Shown: one piece after another, positions 28,116 to 37,060 of the stretch
Layout: the number at the start of each line of letters is the position of its first letter
Numbering within the stretch: position 1 is the stretch's first letter
Source of the DNA: Arthrobacter sp. AQ5-05
GTDB lineage: Bacteria > Actinomycetota > Actinomycetes > Actinomycetales > Micrococcaceae
Assembly (NCBI RefSeq): GCF_003287975.1
Contig: NZ_QMKQ01000003.1
Coordinates: forward strand, 124,001-188,000
DNA length: 64,000 nt
Direction of reading: 5' to 3'
The notes under the pieces: generated by a model
Database searches by the model: none
Told to the model about the DNA's origin: nothing
What the model saw: the letters and a program-made list of their open reading frames with translations, nothing else
Made by a program: the position numbers and the translations under genes

Positions 28116-29300
28116 ATGTGGGGATTGACATGGTTGGACCTGTTGCTCATCATTTCCTTGATCAGCTTTTTGGCCTCTGGCCTGCGTAAAGGCTTCTTTG
28201 TCACGCTCGGCGCAATCATTGGTTTCCTTGCCGGCGGCATTGCGGCGTTCTACGGAATCCCACTGGTTTCCACCTGGGTGACCAACCCCGGATGGCGAAT
28301 CTTCTGGATCGTGGCCTCAGGGTTGATCTTCATCCTCATTGGCCAGGGAATCGGCATGGCCATCGGAGCGAGAATCCGCTTATGGCTGAACTTCCCGGTC
28401 CTAAAGTCCTTTGACAGGCTCCTTGGAGGCCTGGCCAACACCGTCATGGCTGCCCTGGTCATCTCCGCCATTGCCCTTTCGGCCGCCACCATGGGCGTGC
28501 CGTGGGTGTCCCAGCAGGTCGCCGACTCGCGGGTTTTGACGGGGATCCAGAACCTGACCCCGAAGCCAATCACCAACTTCGTCACCCAGGCCCGCGCGCA
28601 GGTCATGGGCCAGACCATCCCCGAACTCCTTGAGCCCTTCGCGCCGAAGGTCCCGATCGCCGTGCCCGAGGTTGAATCGCTGGGTGCCGGTGTCGACGCG
28701 GCCGCAGGTTCGGTGGTCAAGATCATTGGCACCGCCTACGCCTGCGGCGTGAACCAATCCGGTTCCGGCTTCGTATTCGCTTCGGACCGCGTACTGACCA
28801 ACGCGCACGTGGTGGCCGGGATCAGTGAACCGTCGGTCACCACGCAGGACGGACGAGTGCTCTCGGGCAGCGTCGTGTACTTCGACTCCGTGGCCGACAT
28901 CGCCGTGCTGGCGGTGCCGGACCTTGGGCTGGATCCGCTGGAGTTCGGCAAGGATCTGGGGCGCGGGGACACTGCGGCATTCCTGGGCTTCCCCGGCGGC
29001 GGTTCCTTCCGCGCCATGGGTGCGGTCGTCGAATCGCTGAGCACCATTTCGATCCAGAACATCTACGGAGCCGAACCCACGCCGCTGCGCATCTACCAGT
29101 TGGCAGGCGATGTCGAGCAGGGCAACTCCGGCGGGCCGCTGCTCGATTCCTCCGGCAGGGTCGTGGGCATGGTCTTCGCCAAGGCCAAGGGGAGCGCCGA
29201 GGTCGGGTACGCATTGGCGCTTGACGAGATCAACGCGGCACTGGCCAAGTCCGCTTCCTCCCGCGAACCGGTGCCCACCGGCGCCTGCTCCCCGCACTAG
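28116..29300 (+). CDS. MarP-family periplasmic/membrane serine protease
   Basis: A 394-residue protein with four N-terminal transmembrane segments of the CvpA fold (about residues 5-130) and a C-terminal trypsin-like domain. The catalytic triad is visible: His231 in NAHVVAG, an Asp near 261 in ADIAVLAV and Ser338 in GNSGGPL. Mycobacterium MarP is required for acid resistance and cleaves the peptidoglycan hydrolase RipA. The start ATGTGGGGATTG follows a gap that carries a Crp-like site. The gene is divergent from the Crp-family regulator, and family and role are well supported. Confidence 0.93.
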   Translation: MWGLTWLDLLLIISLISFLASGLRKGFFVTLGAIIGFLAGGIAAFYGIPLVSTWVTNPGWRIFWIVASGLIFILIGQGIGMAIGARIRLWLNFPVLKSFDRLLGGLANTVMAALVISAIALSAATMGVPWVSQQVADSRVLTGIQNLTPKPITNFVTQARAQVMGQTIPELLEPFAPKVPIAVPEVESLGAGVDAAAGSVVKIIGTAYACGVNQSGSGFVFASDRVLTNAHVVAGISEPSVTTQDGRVLSGSVVYFDSVADIAVLAVPDLGLDPLEFGKDLGRGDTAAFLGFPGGGSFRAMGAVVESLSTISIQNIYGAEPTPLRIYQLAGDVEQGNSGGPLLDSSGRVVGMVFAKAKGSAEVGYALALDEINAALAKSASSREPVPTGACSPH

Positions 29301-29342
29301 GGCCCTGCCCAGCGGGTGCGGGGCCTGGAAGCACCGGAGGCA

Positions 29343-30338
29343 TCAGAGCCAGTGGAGTTCGGCCCCGTGCTGTCCGGTGCGGGCCAGCGGGACCCGGTCC
29401 AGGGCGAGGGTGAAGAAGTTGGCGTCGGAGCCCTGCTGCGAGCGGTTTGCCGCGTCCATGAAGAACGCCTCGTTGGAGATCCAGCGGCAGCCCAGCGTCG
29501 CGATGGTTTCGGCGAAGCGTGCCCGTTGGGCCTGGCCCAGGTAGGCGAGCACCGCCGAGTGCATGACCACCGGCACCGCGTGCTTCGGCGCCGCATCCAC
29601 CAGTTCGGAGATTCGTTCGTTCAGGTCCCCTGACAGCAGCAGCGGGGCGCCGGCCGCGGCCTGCAAGGCACCGGATGCCAGCGCGGCCAGCGTGCCCAGG
29701 GCCGCATCCAGCCGCTCCAGGCGTTCGTCTTGCCCGGGCCAGACCAGGGCCCGCAGCCACGCCACGGTGTCCGGATCGGTGCCGTCGAGCGGATTCAGAT
29801 CCACCCCGGCCCGCCAGGCGATCTCGGGGAGCCGACGCGGGATCGGGGGATTGCCGGTGGTCGAACAGCGCAGCAACGGGGACCCGTTACCCAGCGGCGC
29901 GGCCCCGTCGTAGGAATACGAGTAGAGGTCCGGCAGCAGGCACAGGCCCGCGGAGGGACCAACCTCGATCAGCGCCAGGGGCCGCCGTTCCTGCGCCGCC
30001 ACCATTGCCAGGGCCGGCAGCAATGTGGCGCAGCGACCCGCCTCGTTGGTCTGGGTGGCATGGTCCAGGACGATCGCCCGGATTGCCGGCCAGTGCGCCC
30101 CGAGGTACTTTTGCAGCTGCGGAAACGTTTCGTCCGGGCATCCGTGGAAACGCGCCGCGGCGAAGACCAGATTCGGTTGCCGCCTGGGCTCGGGCAATTC
30201 GGAAACGAGGGCCAACAGCTCCGGGGTGTTTGCCACACCCGTCGCCCACTGGACGTAGAGCTCGCTGTGGCCGGGGAACCAGCGGCGTGCGTAGTCCCGG
30301 TAGAGGGAAGCAGTGGCTTCGGTTGCCTGGGTGCTCAC
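29343..30338 (-). CDS. DUF2332 domain-containing protein
   Basis: A 331-residue protein spanning the whole DUF2332 domain. Recognisable segments are YRDYARRWFPGHSELYVQWA, the central LIEVGPSAGLCLLPDLYSYS, DLNPLDGTDPDTVAWLRALVWPG and the C-terminal WISNEAFF. The EVGPSAGL loop suggests a nucleotide or SAM-like binding turn, but no activity has been shown for this family. It is convergent with marP and is followed upstream by the MmcQ/YjbR gene on the same strand. Confidence 0.85.
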   Translation of the reverse strand: MSTQATEATASLYRDYARRWFPGHSELYVQWATGVANTPELLALVSELPEPRRQPNLVFAAARFHGCPDETFPQLQKYLGAHWPAIRAIVLDHATQTNEAGRCATLLPALAMVAAQERRPLALIEVGPSAGLCLLPDLYSYSYDGAAPLGNGSPLLRCSTTGNPPIPRRLPEIAWRAGVDLNPLDGTDPDTVAWLRALVWPGQDERLERLDAALGTLAALASGALQAAAGAPLLLSGDLNERISELVDAAPKHAVPVVMHSAVLAYLGQAQRARFAETIATLGCRWISNEAFFMDAANRSQQGSDANFFTLALDRVPLARTGQHGAELHWL

Positions 30339-30429
30339 GTTCCTGCCTCACGTCGCCGGGTCGAATGGGTGTCCGCGATGCCGCAGTTGCGTCCAGCGTG
30401 GGCGCTGGGCACCCCGCAGCCGGGGCGCA

Positions 30430-30753
30430 TCAGCGGGTGCCGCCGGCCAGCCGGTGCGACTCGGCCAGAAGCTCGGCGAGTCCCACCGGATCGACGCGTT
30501 CGAGCCTGACCGGCACCGGCAACGGCGGGCGCCCATGGTGCGGCGTCCGGAAGTGGATGTCCGGTTCCATGGCCGCGTGCGCCTCGCGCTCGCCGGACTT
30601 CACGGTGAGCACGCCCTCCACCCGGATGCGGGCCAGAAGTGTCTTGCCGAACCAGGCGAACCAGGCAAACCAGGCGGGCCGCTGCCAGCCCGGTCTCTCG
30701 GTGACGCCGGGAAGGGCCAGGCATGGCCTGCGGACATCGTCCTCGGTGCTCAT
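30430..30753 (-). CDS. MmcQ/YjbR family protein
   Basis: A 107-residue protein with the MmcQ/YjbR opening STEDDVRRPCLALPGVTERP and a C-terminal LAELLAESHRLA. The middle carries AWFAWFAWFGKTLLARI, in which the AWF unit is repeated because of a 9-bp tandem duplication in the DNA (30648-30674). Family members have a CyaY-like fold with a proposed DNA-binding role, without firm function. It ends 91 bp before the DUF2332 start. I chose the ATG at 30753 over a GTG two codons before. Confidence 0.75.
   Translation of the reverse strand: MSTEDDVRRPCLALPGVTERPGWQRPAWFAWFAWFGKTLLARIRVEGVLTVKSGEREAHAAMEPDIHFRTPHHGRPPLPVPVRLERVDPVGLAELLAESHRLAGGTR
30648..30674. repeat. Three 9-bp tandem repeats inside the MmcQ/YjbR gene
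   Basis: Three tandem copies of CGAACCAGG (the third with one change) within the coding region, reading as repeated AWF on the minus strand. In-frame expansion or contraction by slippage is possible. Confidence 0.8.
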
Positions 30754-30806
30754 GGCCACACTCTACCGAGCCGGCCGGCTCCCGCACAGGCGTCCGTGGC
30801 CCCGGC

Positions 30807-31259
30807 TTACCGGGAGGCGAGGTGGATCAGTTGCTGCACACCCAGAACATACCCGTTGACTCCCGCCCCCACGATGATGGAAGCGGCAACGGGGGAGATG
30901 TAGGAATGGTGGCGGAAGGCCTCGCGCTTGTGGACGTTGGAGATGTGCACCTCGATGGCCGGCAGCTGCACCCCGGAAATGGCGTCGGCCAGCGCAATGG
31001 AGGTGTGGGTGAAGGCGCCGGGGTTGATCACGATGCCGCAGAAGGTCCCGCGCGCGGCGTGGATCGCGTCGATCAGCACGCCCTCGTGGTTCGACTGCAG
31101 GAACTCGACCTCGTAGCCGGCCTTGGCGGCGGCGGCGCGGCACAGCTCCTCGACGTCCGCCAGGGTCTCGTGCCCGTAGATCTCCGGTTCCCGGGTGCCC
31201 AGGAGATTCAGGTTCGGGCCGTTGAGGACCAGGATGCGCGCAGGGGTGTTTTCACTCAT
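30807..31259 (-). CDS. aroQ: Type II 3-dehydroquinate dehydratase
   Basis: AroQ dehydrates 3-dehydroquinate to 3-dehydroshikimate, step three of the shikimate pathway. The 150-residue length and the motifs [20 protein letters not shown] (catalytic Tyr at the end), [25 protein letters not shown] and [11 protein letters not shown] (catalytic His) define the dodecameric type II enzyme. It stands alone from other aro genes here. It lies 54 nt upstream of the MmcQ/YjbR gene on the same strand and may share its transcript. Confidence 0.96.
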   Translation of the reverse strand: MSENTPARILVLNGPNLNLLGTREPEIYGHETLADVEELCRAAAAKAGYEVEFLQSNHEGVLIDAIHAARGTFCGIVINPGAFTHTSIALADAISGVQLPAIEVHISNVHKREAFRHHSYISPVAASIIVGAGVNGYVLGVQQLIHLASR

Positions 31260-31327
31260 GCCTCCAGCTTAGGCAGTCGGGGCGGGGCGGGCCGTGGCGG
31301 CAAGCCGGGGTTTGCGTTAAAAGACGC

Positions 31328-31364
31328 GGCGGGCGGGGAAGGCCGTGTGCCTTTCCCGCCCGCC
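31328..31364. terminator. Terminator downstream of acs
   Basis: A 16-bp stem (31328-31343 with 31349-31364) containing one G-T pair, loop CGTGT, 16 bp after the acs stop codon on the minus strand. Confidence 0.7.
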
Positions 31365-31380
31365 GGCGGCTTGCGCGGTG

Positions 31381-33366
31381 CTACTTCCGCATCGAATCGG
31401 CGATCTGCGTCATCACGGTGCTGTCGGCCAGCGTGGTGGAGTCCCCGACCTCGCGGCCCTCGGCGACGTCCTTGAGCAGGCGGCGCATGATCTTGCCCGA
31501 GCGGGTCTTGGGCAGCTCGGGGACCACCAGGATGTGGCGCGGCTTGGCGATCGGGCCGATGTCCTTGCCGACGTGGGCCCGCAGCGTCGCGACCACGTCC
31601 TCGCCCTCGGCCGGTTCGATCTGCAGGATCACGAAGGCGACCACTGCCTCGCCGGTGGTCTCGTCCTTCGCCCCGACGACCGCGGCCTCGGCCACGTACG
31701 GGTGGGCGACCAGCGAGGACTCGATCTCGGTGGTGGACAGCCGGTGCCCGGAGACGTTCATGACGTCGTCCACGCGGCCCAGCAGCCAGATGTCCCCGTC
31801 CTCGTCCTTCTTGGCGCCGTCGCCGGCGAAGTACATGCCCTCGAAGCGGGACCAGTAGGTTTCCTTGTACCGGTCCATGTCGCCCCAGATGCCACGCAGC
31901 ATGGCCGGCCACGGGTCCCGGATGACCAGGAAACCGCCTTCGCCGTTGCCCACGGAAACACCCATCTCGTCGACCACGTCCACGGTGATGCCCGGGACCG
32001 GGGTCTGGGCGGAGCCCGGCTTGGTCGCGGTGACCCCGGGCAGCGGGGCGATCATGTGCGCGCCGGTCTCGGTCTGCCACCAGGTGTCCACGATCGGGGT
32101 CGGGTGCTCCTTCTTTTCCCCGTTCGGGCCGTTGTTGGATCCGATGACCTCGCGGTACCACATCCACGCCTCGGGGTTGATGGGTTCGCCCACCGAGCCG
32201 AGCAGGCGCAGCGAGGACAGGTCGTAGGAGTCGGGGATCTGCCGGCCCCACTTCATGAACGTGCGGATGGCGGTGGGTGCGGTGTACAGGATGGTCACCC
32301 CGTACTTTTCCACGATCTCCCACCAGCGGCCCTGGTGCGGGGAATCGGGGGTGCCCTCGTACATGACCTGGGTGGCGCCGTTGACCAGCGGTGCATAGGT
32401 GACGTAGGTGTGGCCGGTGACCCAGCCGATGTCGGCGGTGCACCAGAAGACGTCGGTTTCCGGGTGCAGGTCGAAGGTGTCGCGGTGCGTGGCGGCGGCC
32501 TGGACCAGGTAGCCGCCGGTGGTGTGGATGATGCCCTTGGGCTTGCCGGTGGTGCCGGAGGTGTAGAGCACGAAGAGCGGGTGCTCGGATTCATGTCCCA
32601 CGGCGGTGTGCTCCGTGGAGGCGGAGTCCACGGTCTCGGACCACCACTTGTCCAGCTTCTCGTTCCAGGTGACGTCCTGGCCGTTGCGCTTGACCACCAG
32701 CACGTTTTGCACGGTGTGGCCGGGGGCGGCCAGGGCCTCGTCGACGGCGGGCTTCAGGGCCGAGGGCTTGCCGCGGCGCCAGGTGCCGTCGGCGGTGACC
32801 ACGAGCTTGGCCTCGGCATCGTCGACGCGGGAGCGCAGCGCGTCGGCGGAGAAGCCGCCGAAGACCACGGAGTGGATCGCGCCGATGCGGGCACAGGCCA
32901 GCATCGTGATGACGGCCTCGGGAATCATCGGCAGGTAGACCGCGACGCGGTCGCCCTTGGCCACGCCAAGGGACTCGAAGGCGTTGGCGGCCTGCTTCAC
33001 GGCCGTCGTGAGCTGGGAGTAGGTGTAGGAGCGGGTGTCGCCCGGTTCGCCCTCGAAGTGGATGGCGACGCGGTCGCCGAGCCCGTTTTCGACGTGGCGG
33101 TCCAGGGCGTTGTAGGCGGCGTTGACCTTGCCGTCGGCAAACCACTTGGCCACCGGAGCGCCCGACCAGTCAAGGACCTCGGTGAAGTCGGTGTCCCAGG
33201 TCAAGACCTTGCGGGCCGTCTCGGCCCAGTAGCCCAGGCGGTCGGCGTTGGCTGCCTCGTACTGTTCCGGCTTGCCGATGGCATTGGCCACGAACTCGGC
33301 GCTCGGGGCGAAGGCGCGGGTCTCATGCGAGAGGTTGTCCAGCGTGGGGGTGTGGGTGTCCGACAC
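31381..33366 (-). CDS. acs: Acetyl-CoA synthetase (AMP-forming)
   Basis: Acs activates acetate to acetyl-CoA with ATP. The 661-residue protein carries the AMP-binding loop [14 protein letters not shown] (about residue 269), [19 protein letters not shown] and the hinge-region [14 protein letters not shown]. The C-terminal [11 protein letters not shown] has the catalytic Lys (about 627) that is acetylated in other bacteria to switch the enzyme off and restored by sirtuin or AcuC. Both kinds of deacetylase are encoded in this window. The start is a GTG with GGAAGGA 9 nt upstream. A perfect palindrome lies about 75 bp before the start. Confidence 0.97.
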   Translation of the reverse strand: MSDTHTPTLDNLSHETRAFAPSAEFVANAIGKPEQYEAANADRLGYWAETARKVLTWDTDFTEVLDWSGAPVAKWFADGKVNAAYNALDRHVENGLGDRVAIHFEGEPGDTRSYTYSQLTTAVKQAANAFESLGVAKGDRVAVYLPMIPEAVITMLACARIGAIHSVVFGGFSADALRSRVDDAEAKLVVTADGTWRRGKPSALKPAVDEALAAPGHTVQNVLVVKRNGQDVTWNEKLDKWWSETVDSASTEHTAVGHESEHPLFVLYTSGTTGKPKGIIHTTGGYLVQAAATHRDTFDLHPETDVFWCTADIGWVTGHTYVTYAPLVNGATQVMYEGTPDSPHQGRWWEIVEKYGVTILYTAPTAIRTFMKWGRQIPDSYDLSSLRLLGSVGEPINPEAWMWYREVIGSNNGPNGEKKEHPTPIVDTWWQTETGAHMIAPLPGVTATKPGSAQTPVPGITVDVVDEMGVSVGNGEGGFLVIRDPWPAMLRGIWGDMDRYKETYWSRFEGMYFAGDGAKKDEDGDIWLLGRVDDVMNVSGHRLSTTEIESSLVAHPYVAEAAVVGAKDETTGEAVVAFVILQIEPAEGEDVVATLRAHVGKDIGPIAKPRHILVVPELPKTRSGKIMRRLLKDVAEGREVGDSTTLADSTVMTQIADSMRK

Positions 33367-33787
33367 GGTTTTGGTCCTTCCAACAACTAAAGTGGGGTCT
33401 GGTGATTCAGATTACAGCCGCGGGGCTTCCCCGAGTGCGACCCGTCACAAGTATGACGGTGGAGGGGTGGTGATTGTGCGTTGAGCGGCAATTATCCACG
33501 CCCAGCGGTCGTAGGGTTCCGGGCTCCCGGGCCCCGGAACCCCGCCCGGGAACGACTCCGGTCCGCTGTCGTGCGGGACCGGGACGGGGCCTTGGCCAAC
33601 GACGGCGAAACACGGGCGGTATTCGCGGTGCGCCCAATCGCGCGCGTTGGCCGGCGGCACGGATAGGGTTGTATCCAGCGCTGCCTTCAAGGCGCAAGCG
33701 GTCCAAGCACACACCCAACGGGTACGCGCCGACCGGGCGCCGAGGCAGGGCCAAGGAAGCAACACGAACAAGAAGCGGGGTCTTCAC
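33367..33787. other. Divergent control region between acs and the large membrane-protein gene
   Basis: A gap of 421 bp between two divergent genes. It holds an operator-like palindrome at 33442-33459 and a perfect 10-bp hairpin at 33514-33542 (GGGTTCCGGG with CCCGGAACCC, loop of 9 nt). I see no further gene in it. The ribosome-binding site of the plus-strand gene, AAGCGGGG, is 10 nt before its ATG. Confidence 0.6.
33442..33459. promoter_or_regulatory. Palindrome upstream of acs
   Basis: CCGTCA-CAAGTA-TGACGG is a perfect inverted repeat with a 6-nt spacer, centred about 85 bp before the acs start codon. One half includes TCACA, the GlxR half-site, but the other does not match, so the binding protein is unclear. 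Confidence 0.6.
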
Positions 33788-35548
33788 ATGGACAAGGTGC
33801 ATACCAAGGCAGAGGGTTCGACGCCCGGGCGCACGCCCAGGGCGGTTTTGGGGCCGCTGACGATGCGCGACGGGTTCGTCATCCTCGGCGGGCTGCTGGT
33901 GCTGGTGGGTTCGCTCATCCCGATCCCGTGGACCAAGACCGTCTCGGTGAACATGTGGATCTTCCCGGGCATGCCCTTCCACCTGCTGGTCTCCCTGCTG
34001 CTGCCGCTGCTGGTCGCCGCCGGGTTCACCTGGCGACGGCTCACCGGACGCACCCGGGTGCGCATCGGGTCGCTGAGCCTGGATCAGGCCGGATCGGTCG
34101 TGTCCCTGTTTGCCGCCGCCTACTTCTTCAACTCCTACGTGGCGTCCATGTCCCCGGCCTACCTGATCGGGCTCATCGGGGCGTTGGCAATGATCACCGG
34201 CACGACGCTGGCCAGCTATCTCGGGGCCTTCCGCCGCGACTTCGTTCCCGGCGGCGAAACCGTGCTGGGTTCCAACGTCCTGGCACCGGCACCCCCGGCC
34301 GCGAAACCGTCAGCCGCCGCTGCGTCGACCGAGCCGGAAAGCTTCGGCGCCAGCAGCTCCGGTTCCCCGGAAACCCCGGCAACCTCGACGGGCCACGCCG
34401 CGAACCGCCCGGGCATGCCGGTGACGGGCAAGGACGAGGCACGCCGCGAGGCCGGCCCCGTTGCGGTTCCGGCAAGAGCCGCCAGCGCCACCGCCGCTTC
34501 CACGGCCGCTGCTGCTGCAGCCAGCCCGGCCGCGGCCGCCTCGTCCGAAGCCTCCGCCCCGGCTTCGGCCGTGCCCACCGGCGCCACGGCCGGCCCAGCG
34601 AACAAGACCGACCACACGCCGCTCAAGCAGGACTCCGACCAGGCCCCGGCCTCCGGATCCAACGCGTCCGACAACGACGCACCGGAGCCGGGCAAGGACA
34701 CAGCATTGGCATCGGCCAAGGAGGCCTCCACCGTCGACGGTTCCCGGGCCGAGGCGTCGGTGGCCGAACCGGAATCGGGCGCCGCCGAGCCCGCGAAAAC
34801 GGGCGAGGCTGCCGATGCCGCACGGGCCACGGAAAACGACTCCAAGCCGTCGACCGGCAACAACGGGGACCCGGACGCCGCGGCGGAGCCCGGCACGGGT
34901 GCCGGCACCGCAGCCGCCATGAAGGACTCCAAGCCTGAAACCGGGGCCGGCGCAGCCACGCCTGTCACCGGCGCGGCCGAAGCGGCGTCGACCGAAGCGG
35001 CGTCGGCCCGAAAGCCGGAGCCGGCTGCCCCGGGCCCCATCGATGGCGGCAAGGACGGCGACGGGCCCGGCCGGAGCCTGGTCGAGGACGCCGGAACGGA
35101 CACCGCCGACCACCCGGAGAAGGCGAACGAAGCCGCAGCGGACGCGAAACCCGCCGAGGTATCCGGTGTCCCGGCCGTCGGGAACCCGAACCCTGCAACC
35201 ATGGCCGTCCCGCGGACCGGCGACATCAAGGCCACCGCCGCGCTCTCGCGTACCGAGATCGACGCGCACCGCGCCGCCGTCGAGCATGCCAAGGTCGAGG
35301 CGGAGTCCTCCTTCGGGGCCCGGGCCGAGGTTGCCGCCGCCGATCCGGAGCCCGCCAGTTTCTGGTTCGCCCTGAACCACTCGCGCCCGGTCTTCCACCC
35401 GGTCAACGGCACCATGCTCGCGACGCTGAACCCCGGGAAATGGATCCTGTGCCTGGAAGACCGCGGCACCGAATACCTGATCAACCTCGCCGAGGGCCGC
35501 CCCGCGGTGCTGCGCGACCTCGACGACCTGCAATTCCCGGACAAGTAG
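33788..35548 (+). CDS. Membrane protein with long Ala/Pro/Glu-rich disordered segment
   Basis: A 586-residue protein I cannot assign to a named family. Four transmembrane segments are visible at about residues 26-45, 57-80, 96-114 and 118-138. From about 165 to 500 the sequence is low-complexity, rich in Ala, Pro, Ser, Glu, Thr and Asp with few aromatic residues, so it is probably disordered and exported or cytoplasmic. The last 60 residues regain a folded look (FWFALNHSRPVFHPVNGTML and EDRGTEYLINLAEGRPAVL), suggesting a small domain. It ends 2 bp before nth and shares its transcript. The ATG at 33788 is chosen because the transmembrane region starts soon after it. Confidence 0.75.
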   Translation: MDKVHTKAEGSTPGRTPRAVLGPLTMRDGFVILGGLLVLVGSLIPIPWTKTVSVNMWIFPGMPFHLLVSLLLPLLVAAGFTWRRLTGRTRVRIGSLSLDQAGSVVSLFAAAYFFNSYVASMSPAYLIGLIGALAMITGTTLASYLGAFRRDFVPGGETVLGSNVLAPAPPAAKPSAAAASTEPESFGASSSGSPETPATSTGHAANRPGMPVTGKDEARREAGPVAVPARAASATAASTAAAAAASPAAAASSEASAPASAVPTGATAGPANKTDHTPLKQDSDQAPASGSNASDNDAPEPGKDTALASAKEASTVDGSRAEASVAEPESGAAEPAKTGEAADAARATENDSKPSTGNNGDPDAAAEPGTGAGTAAAMKDSKPETGAGAATPVTGAAEAASTEAASARKPEPAAPGPIDGGKDGDGPGRSLVEDAGTDTADHPEKANEAAADAKPAEVSGVPAVGNPNPATMAVPRTGDIKATAALSRTEIDAHRAAVEHAKVEAESSFGARAEVAAADPEPASFWFALNHSRPVFHPVNGTMLATLNPGKWILCLEDRGTEYLINLAEGRPAVLRDLDDLQFPDK

Positions 35549-35550
35549 GC

Positions 35551-36336
35551 ATGGCTCGCGAAGAGACGGCGCTGGGGCGCAAGCGCCGGGCGCGGAAGAT
35601 CAACCGGATCCTGGCCGAAACCTACCCGTACGCTGTCGCGGAACTGGACTTCACCAACGCCTTCGAGCTGCTGGTGGCCACGGTGCTCTCGGCCCAGACC
35701 ACCGACGTGCGGGTCAACGCGATCACGCCCGCGCTCTTTGCCGCCTACCCCGATCCGCTGGCCATGAGCCAGGCCGAGCCCGCCGCGCTGCAGGAGCTGA
35801 TCCGTTCCACCGGGTTCTTCCGCGCCAAGGCGAACTCGTTGCTGGCCCTGTCCACCCGGATCGTCGACGAATACGACGGCGTGGTGCCCGGTCGGCTCGA
35901 GGACCTCATCACGCTGGCCGGGGTGGGGCGCAAGACCGCCAACGTGGTGCTCGGCAACGCGTTCGGGATCCCGGGGATCACCGTGGACACCCACTTCATC
36001 CGCCTCGCCCGGCGCTTTGGCTGGACCGAAGAATCGGACCCGGTGAAGATCGAGCACGAGGTCGGTGCGCTCTTCGAGCCGAAGGACTGGACCATGCTCA
36101 GCCACCGGGTGGTCTTCCACGGCCGGCGCATCTGCCTGGCCCGCAAGCCGGCCTGCGGCGCCTGCCCGCTGACCACGCTCTGCCCCGCCTACGGGGAGGG
36201 CGAGACCGACGAGGCCAAGGCAGCCAAGCTGCTCAAGTACGAACTGGCGCCGGGGCGCGAGGAACTGCTGGAAAAGATGCGCGCCGGGGCCACCCGCCGC
36301 GAGCTGCGCGCGCAAGGATACGGACTTCAAGCATGA
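35551..36336 (+). CDS. nth: Endonuclease III (DNA glycosylase/AP lyase)
   Basis: Nth removes oxidised pyrimidines from DNA and nicks the AP site. The 261-residue protein has the helix-hairpin-helix LAGVGRKTANVVLGN with the catalytic Lys (about 128), the Asp in ITVDTHFIRL (about 145) and the iron-sulfur cluster cysteines CLARKPACGACPLTTLC (spacing 6-2-5). The start follows the previous gene by 2 nt. Its last 4 nt overlap the start of the NUDIX gene (ATGA), so the two are translationally coupled. Confidence 0.96.
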   Translation: MAREETALGRKRRARKINRILAETYPYAVAELDFTNAFELLVATVLSAQTTDVRVNAITPALFAAYPDPLAMSQAEPAALQELIRSTGFFRAKANSLLALSTRIVDEYDGVVPGRLEDLITLAGVGRKTANVVLGNAFGIPGITVDTHFIRLARRFGWTEESDPVKIEHEVGALFEPKDWTMLSHRVVFHGRRICLARKPACGACPLTTLCPAYGEGETDEAKAAKLLKYELAPGREELLEKMRAGATRRELRAQGYGLQA

Positions 36337-37049
36337 GCGTTCGCACGGAATTGCTGGAGATGATCGCGGCCAAGGCGCACCTGGTGGGCAACGGCGCCCT
36401 GGATGCGACGAAGATGCCCGAGACCTGGGTGTTCAACCCGCTGGACCCCGAATCGGCCAGGCACGCGGCGGTGCTGATCCTCTTCGGGCGGCTCGACGAC
36501 GTGCCGGCCACCAGCGCGGTGAAGTCGGTGCACGAGGATTTGGATGTGCTCTTCGTGACCCGGGCGGATACGCTGCGCAAGCACGCCGGGCAGGTCGCCT
36601 TCCCCGGCGGCAAGGTCGACCCGGAGGACGAGGACGCAATCGCCGCGGCCCTGCGCGAGGCCGGCGAGGAGACCGGGCTCGACCCGGACGGGGTGGAGAT
36701 CCTGGGCGTGCTGCCCGACGCGGAGCTGCCCATCACCAACTTCATCGTCACCCCGGTCATCGGCTGGTGGCACGCACCCTCTGAGGTGTTCGTGGTGGAC
36801 ACCGCGGAGTCCTCCACGGTCTTCCGCGCGCCGGTGGCCGACCTGCTGGATCCGGCGCACCGGGTCTCCTCGGTCATCGAGCGCGACGGGCAGCGCTTTT
36901 CCGCGCCGGCCTTCGACGTGGACGGCGGCTTCATCTGGGGCTTCACGGGGATCCTGCTGGATAGGATCTTCAACGACCTGGGCTGGACAGTGCCCTGGGA
37001 CGAGGGCCGCGAGGTGTCGATCCACGTCGGCGGGCGCCGGGTCCCCTGA
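36333..37049 (+). CDS. NUDIX hydrolase (CoA pyrophosphatase-like)
   Basis: A 238-residue NUDIX enzyme with an intact box, GGKVDPEDEDAIAAALREAG then EETGL, preceded by VLFVTRADTLRKHAGQVAFP. The HAGQVAFPGG extension matches the CoA-pyrophosphatase-like subgroup. Its C-terminal GFIWGFTGILLDRI also fits. It overlaps nth by 4 nt. The physiological substrate (CoA or another nucleotide derivative) is not settled. Confidence 0.85.
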   Translation: MSVRTELLEMIAAKAHLVGNGALDATKMPETWVFNPLDPESARHAAVLILFGRLDDVPATSAVKSVHEDLDVLFVTRADTLRKHAGQVAFPGGKVDPEDEDAIAAALREAGEETGLDPDGVEILGVLPDAELPITNFIVTPVIGWWHAPSEVFVVDTAESSTVFRAPVADLLDPAHRVSSVIERDGQRFSAPAFDVDGGFIWGFTGILLDRIFNDLGWTVPWDEGREVSIHVGGRRVP

Positions 37050-37060
37050 GGCAAGCGGCG

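Noticed and set aside
31256-32443. Minus-strand frame inside acs
   Set aside because: It is a shifted reading of acs with runs of Arg, His and Gly and no motif.
33436-33449. Possible GlxR site TGCGA-N4-TCACA upstream of acs
   Set aside because: The spacer is 4 nt instead of 6 and one half is altered. The stronger signal is the perfect palindrome that follows.
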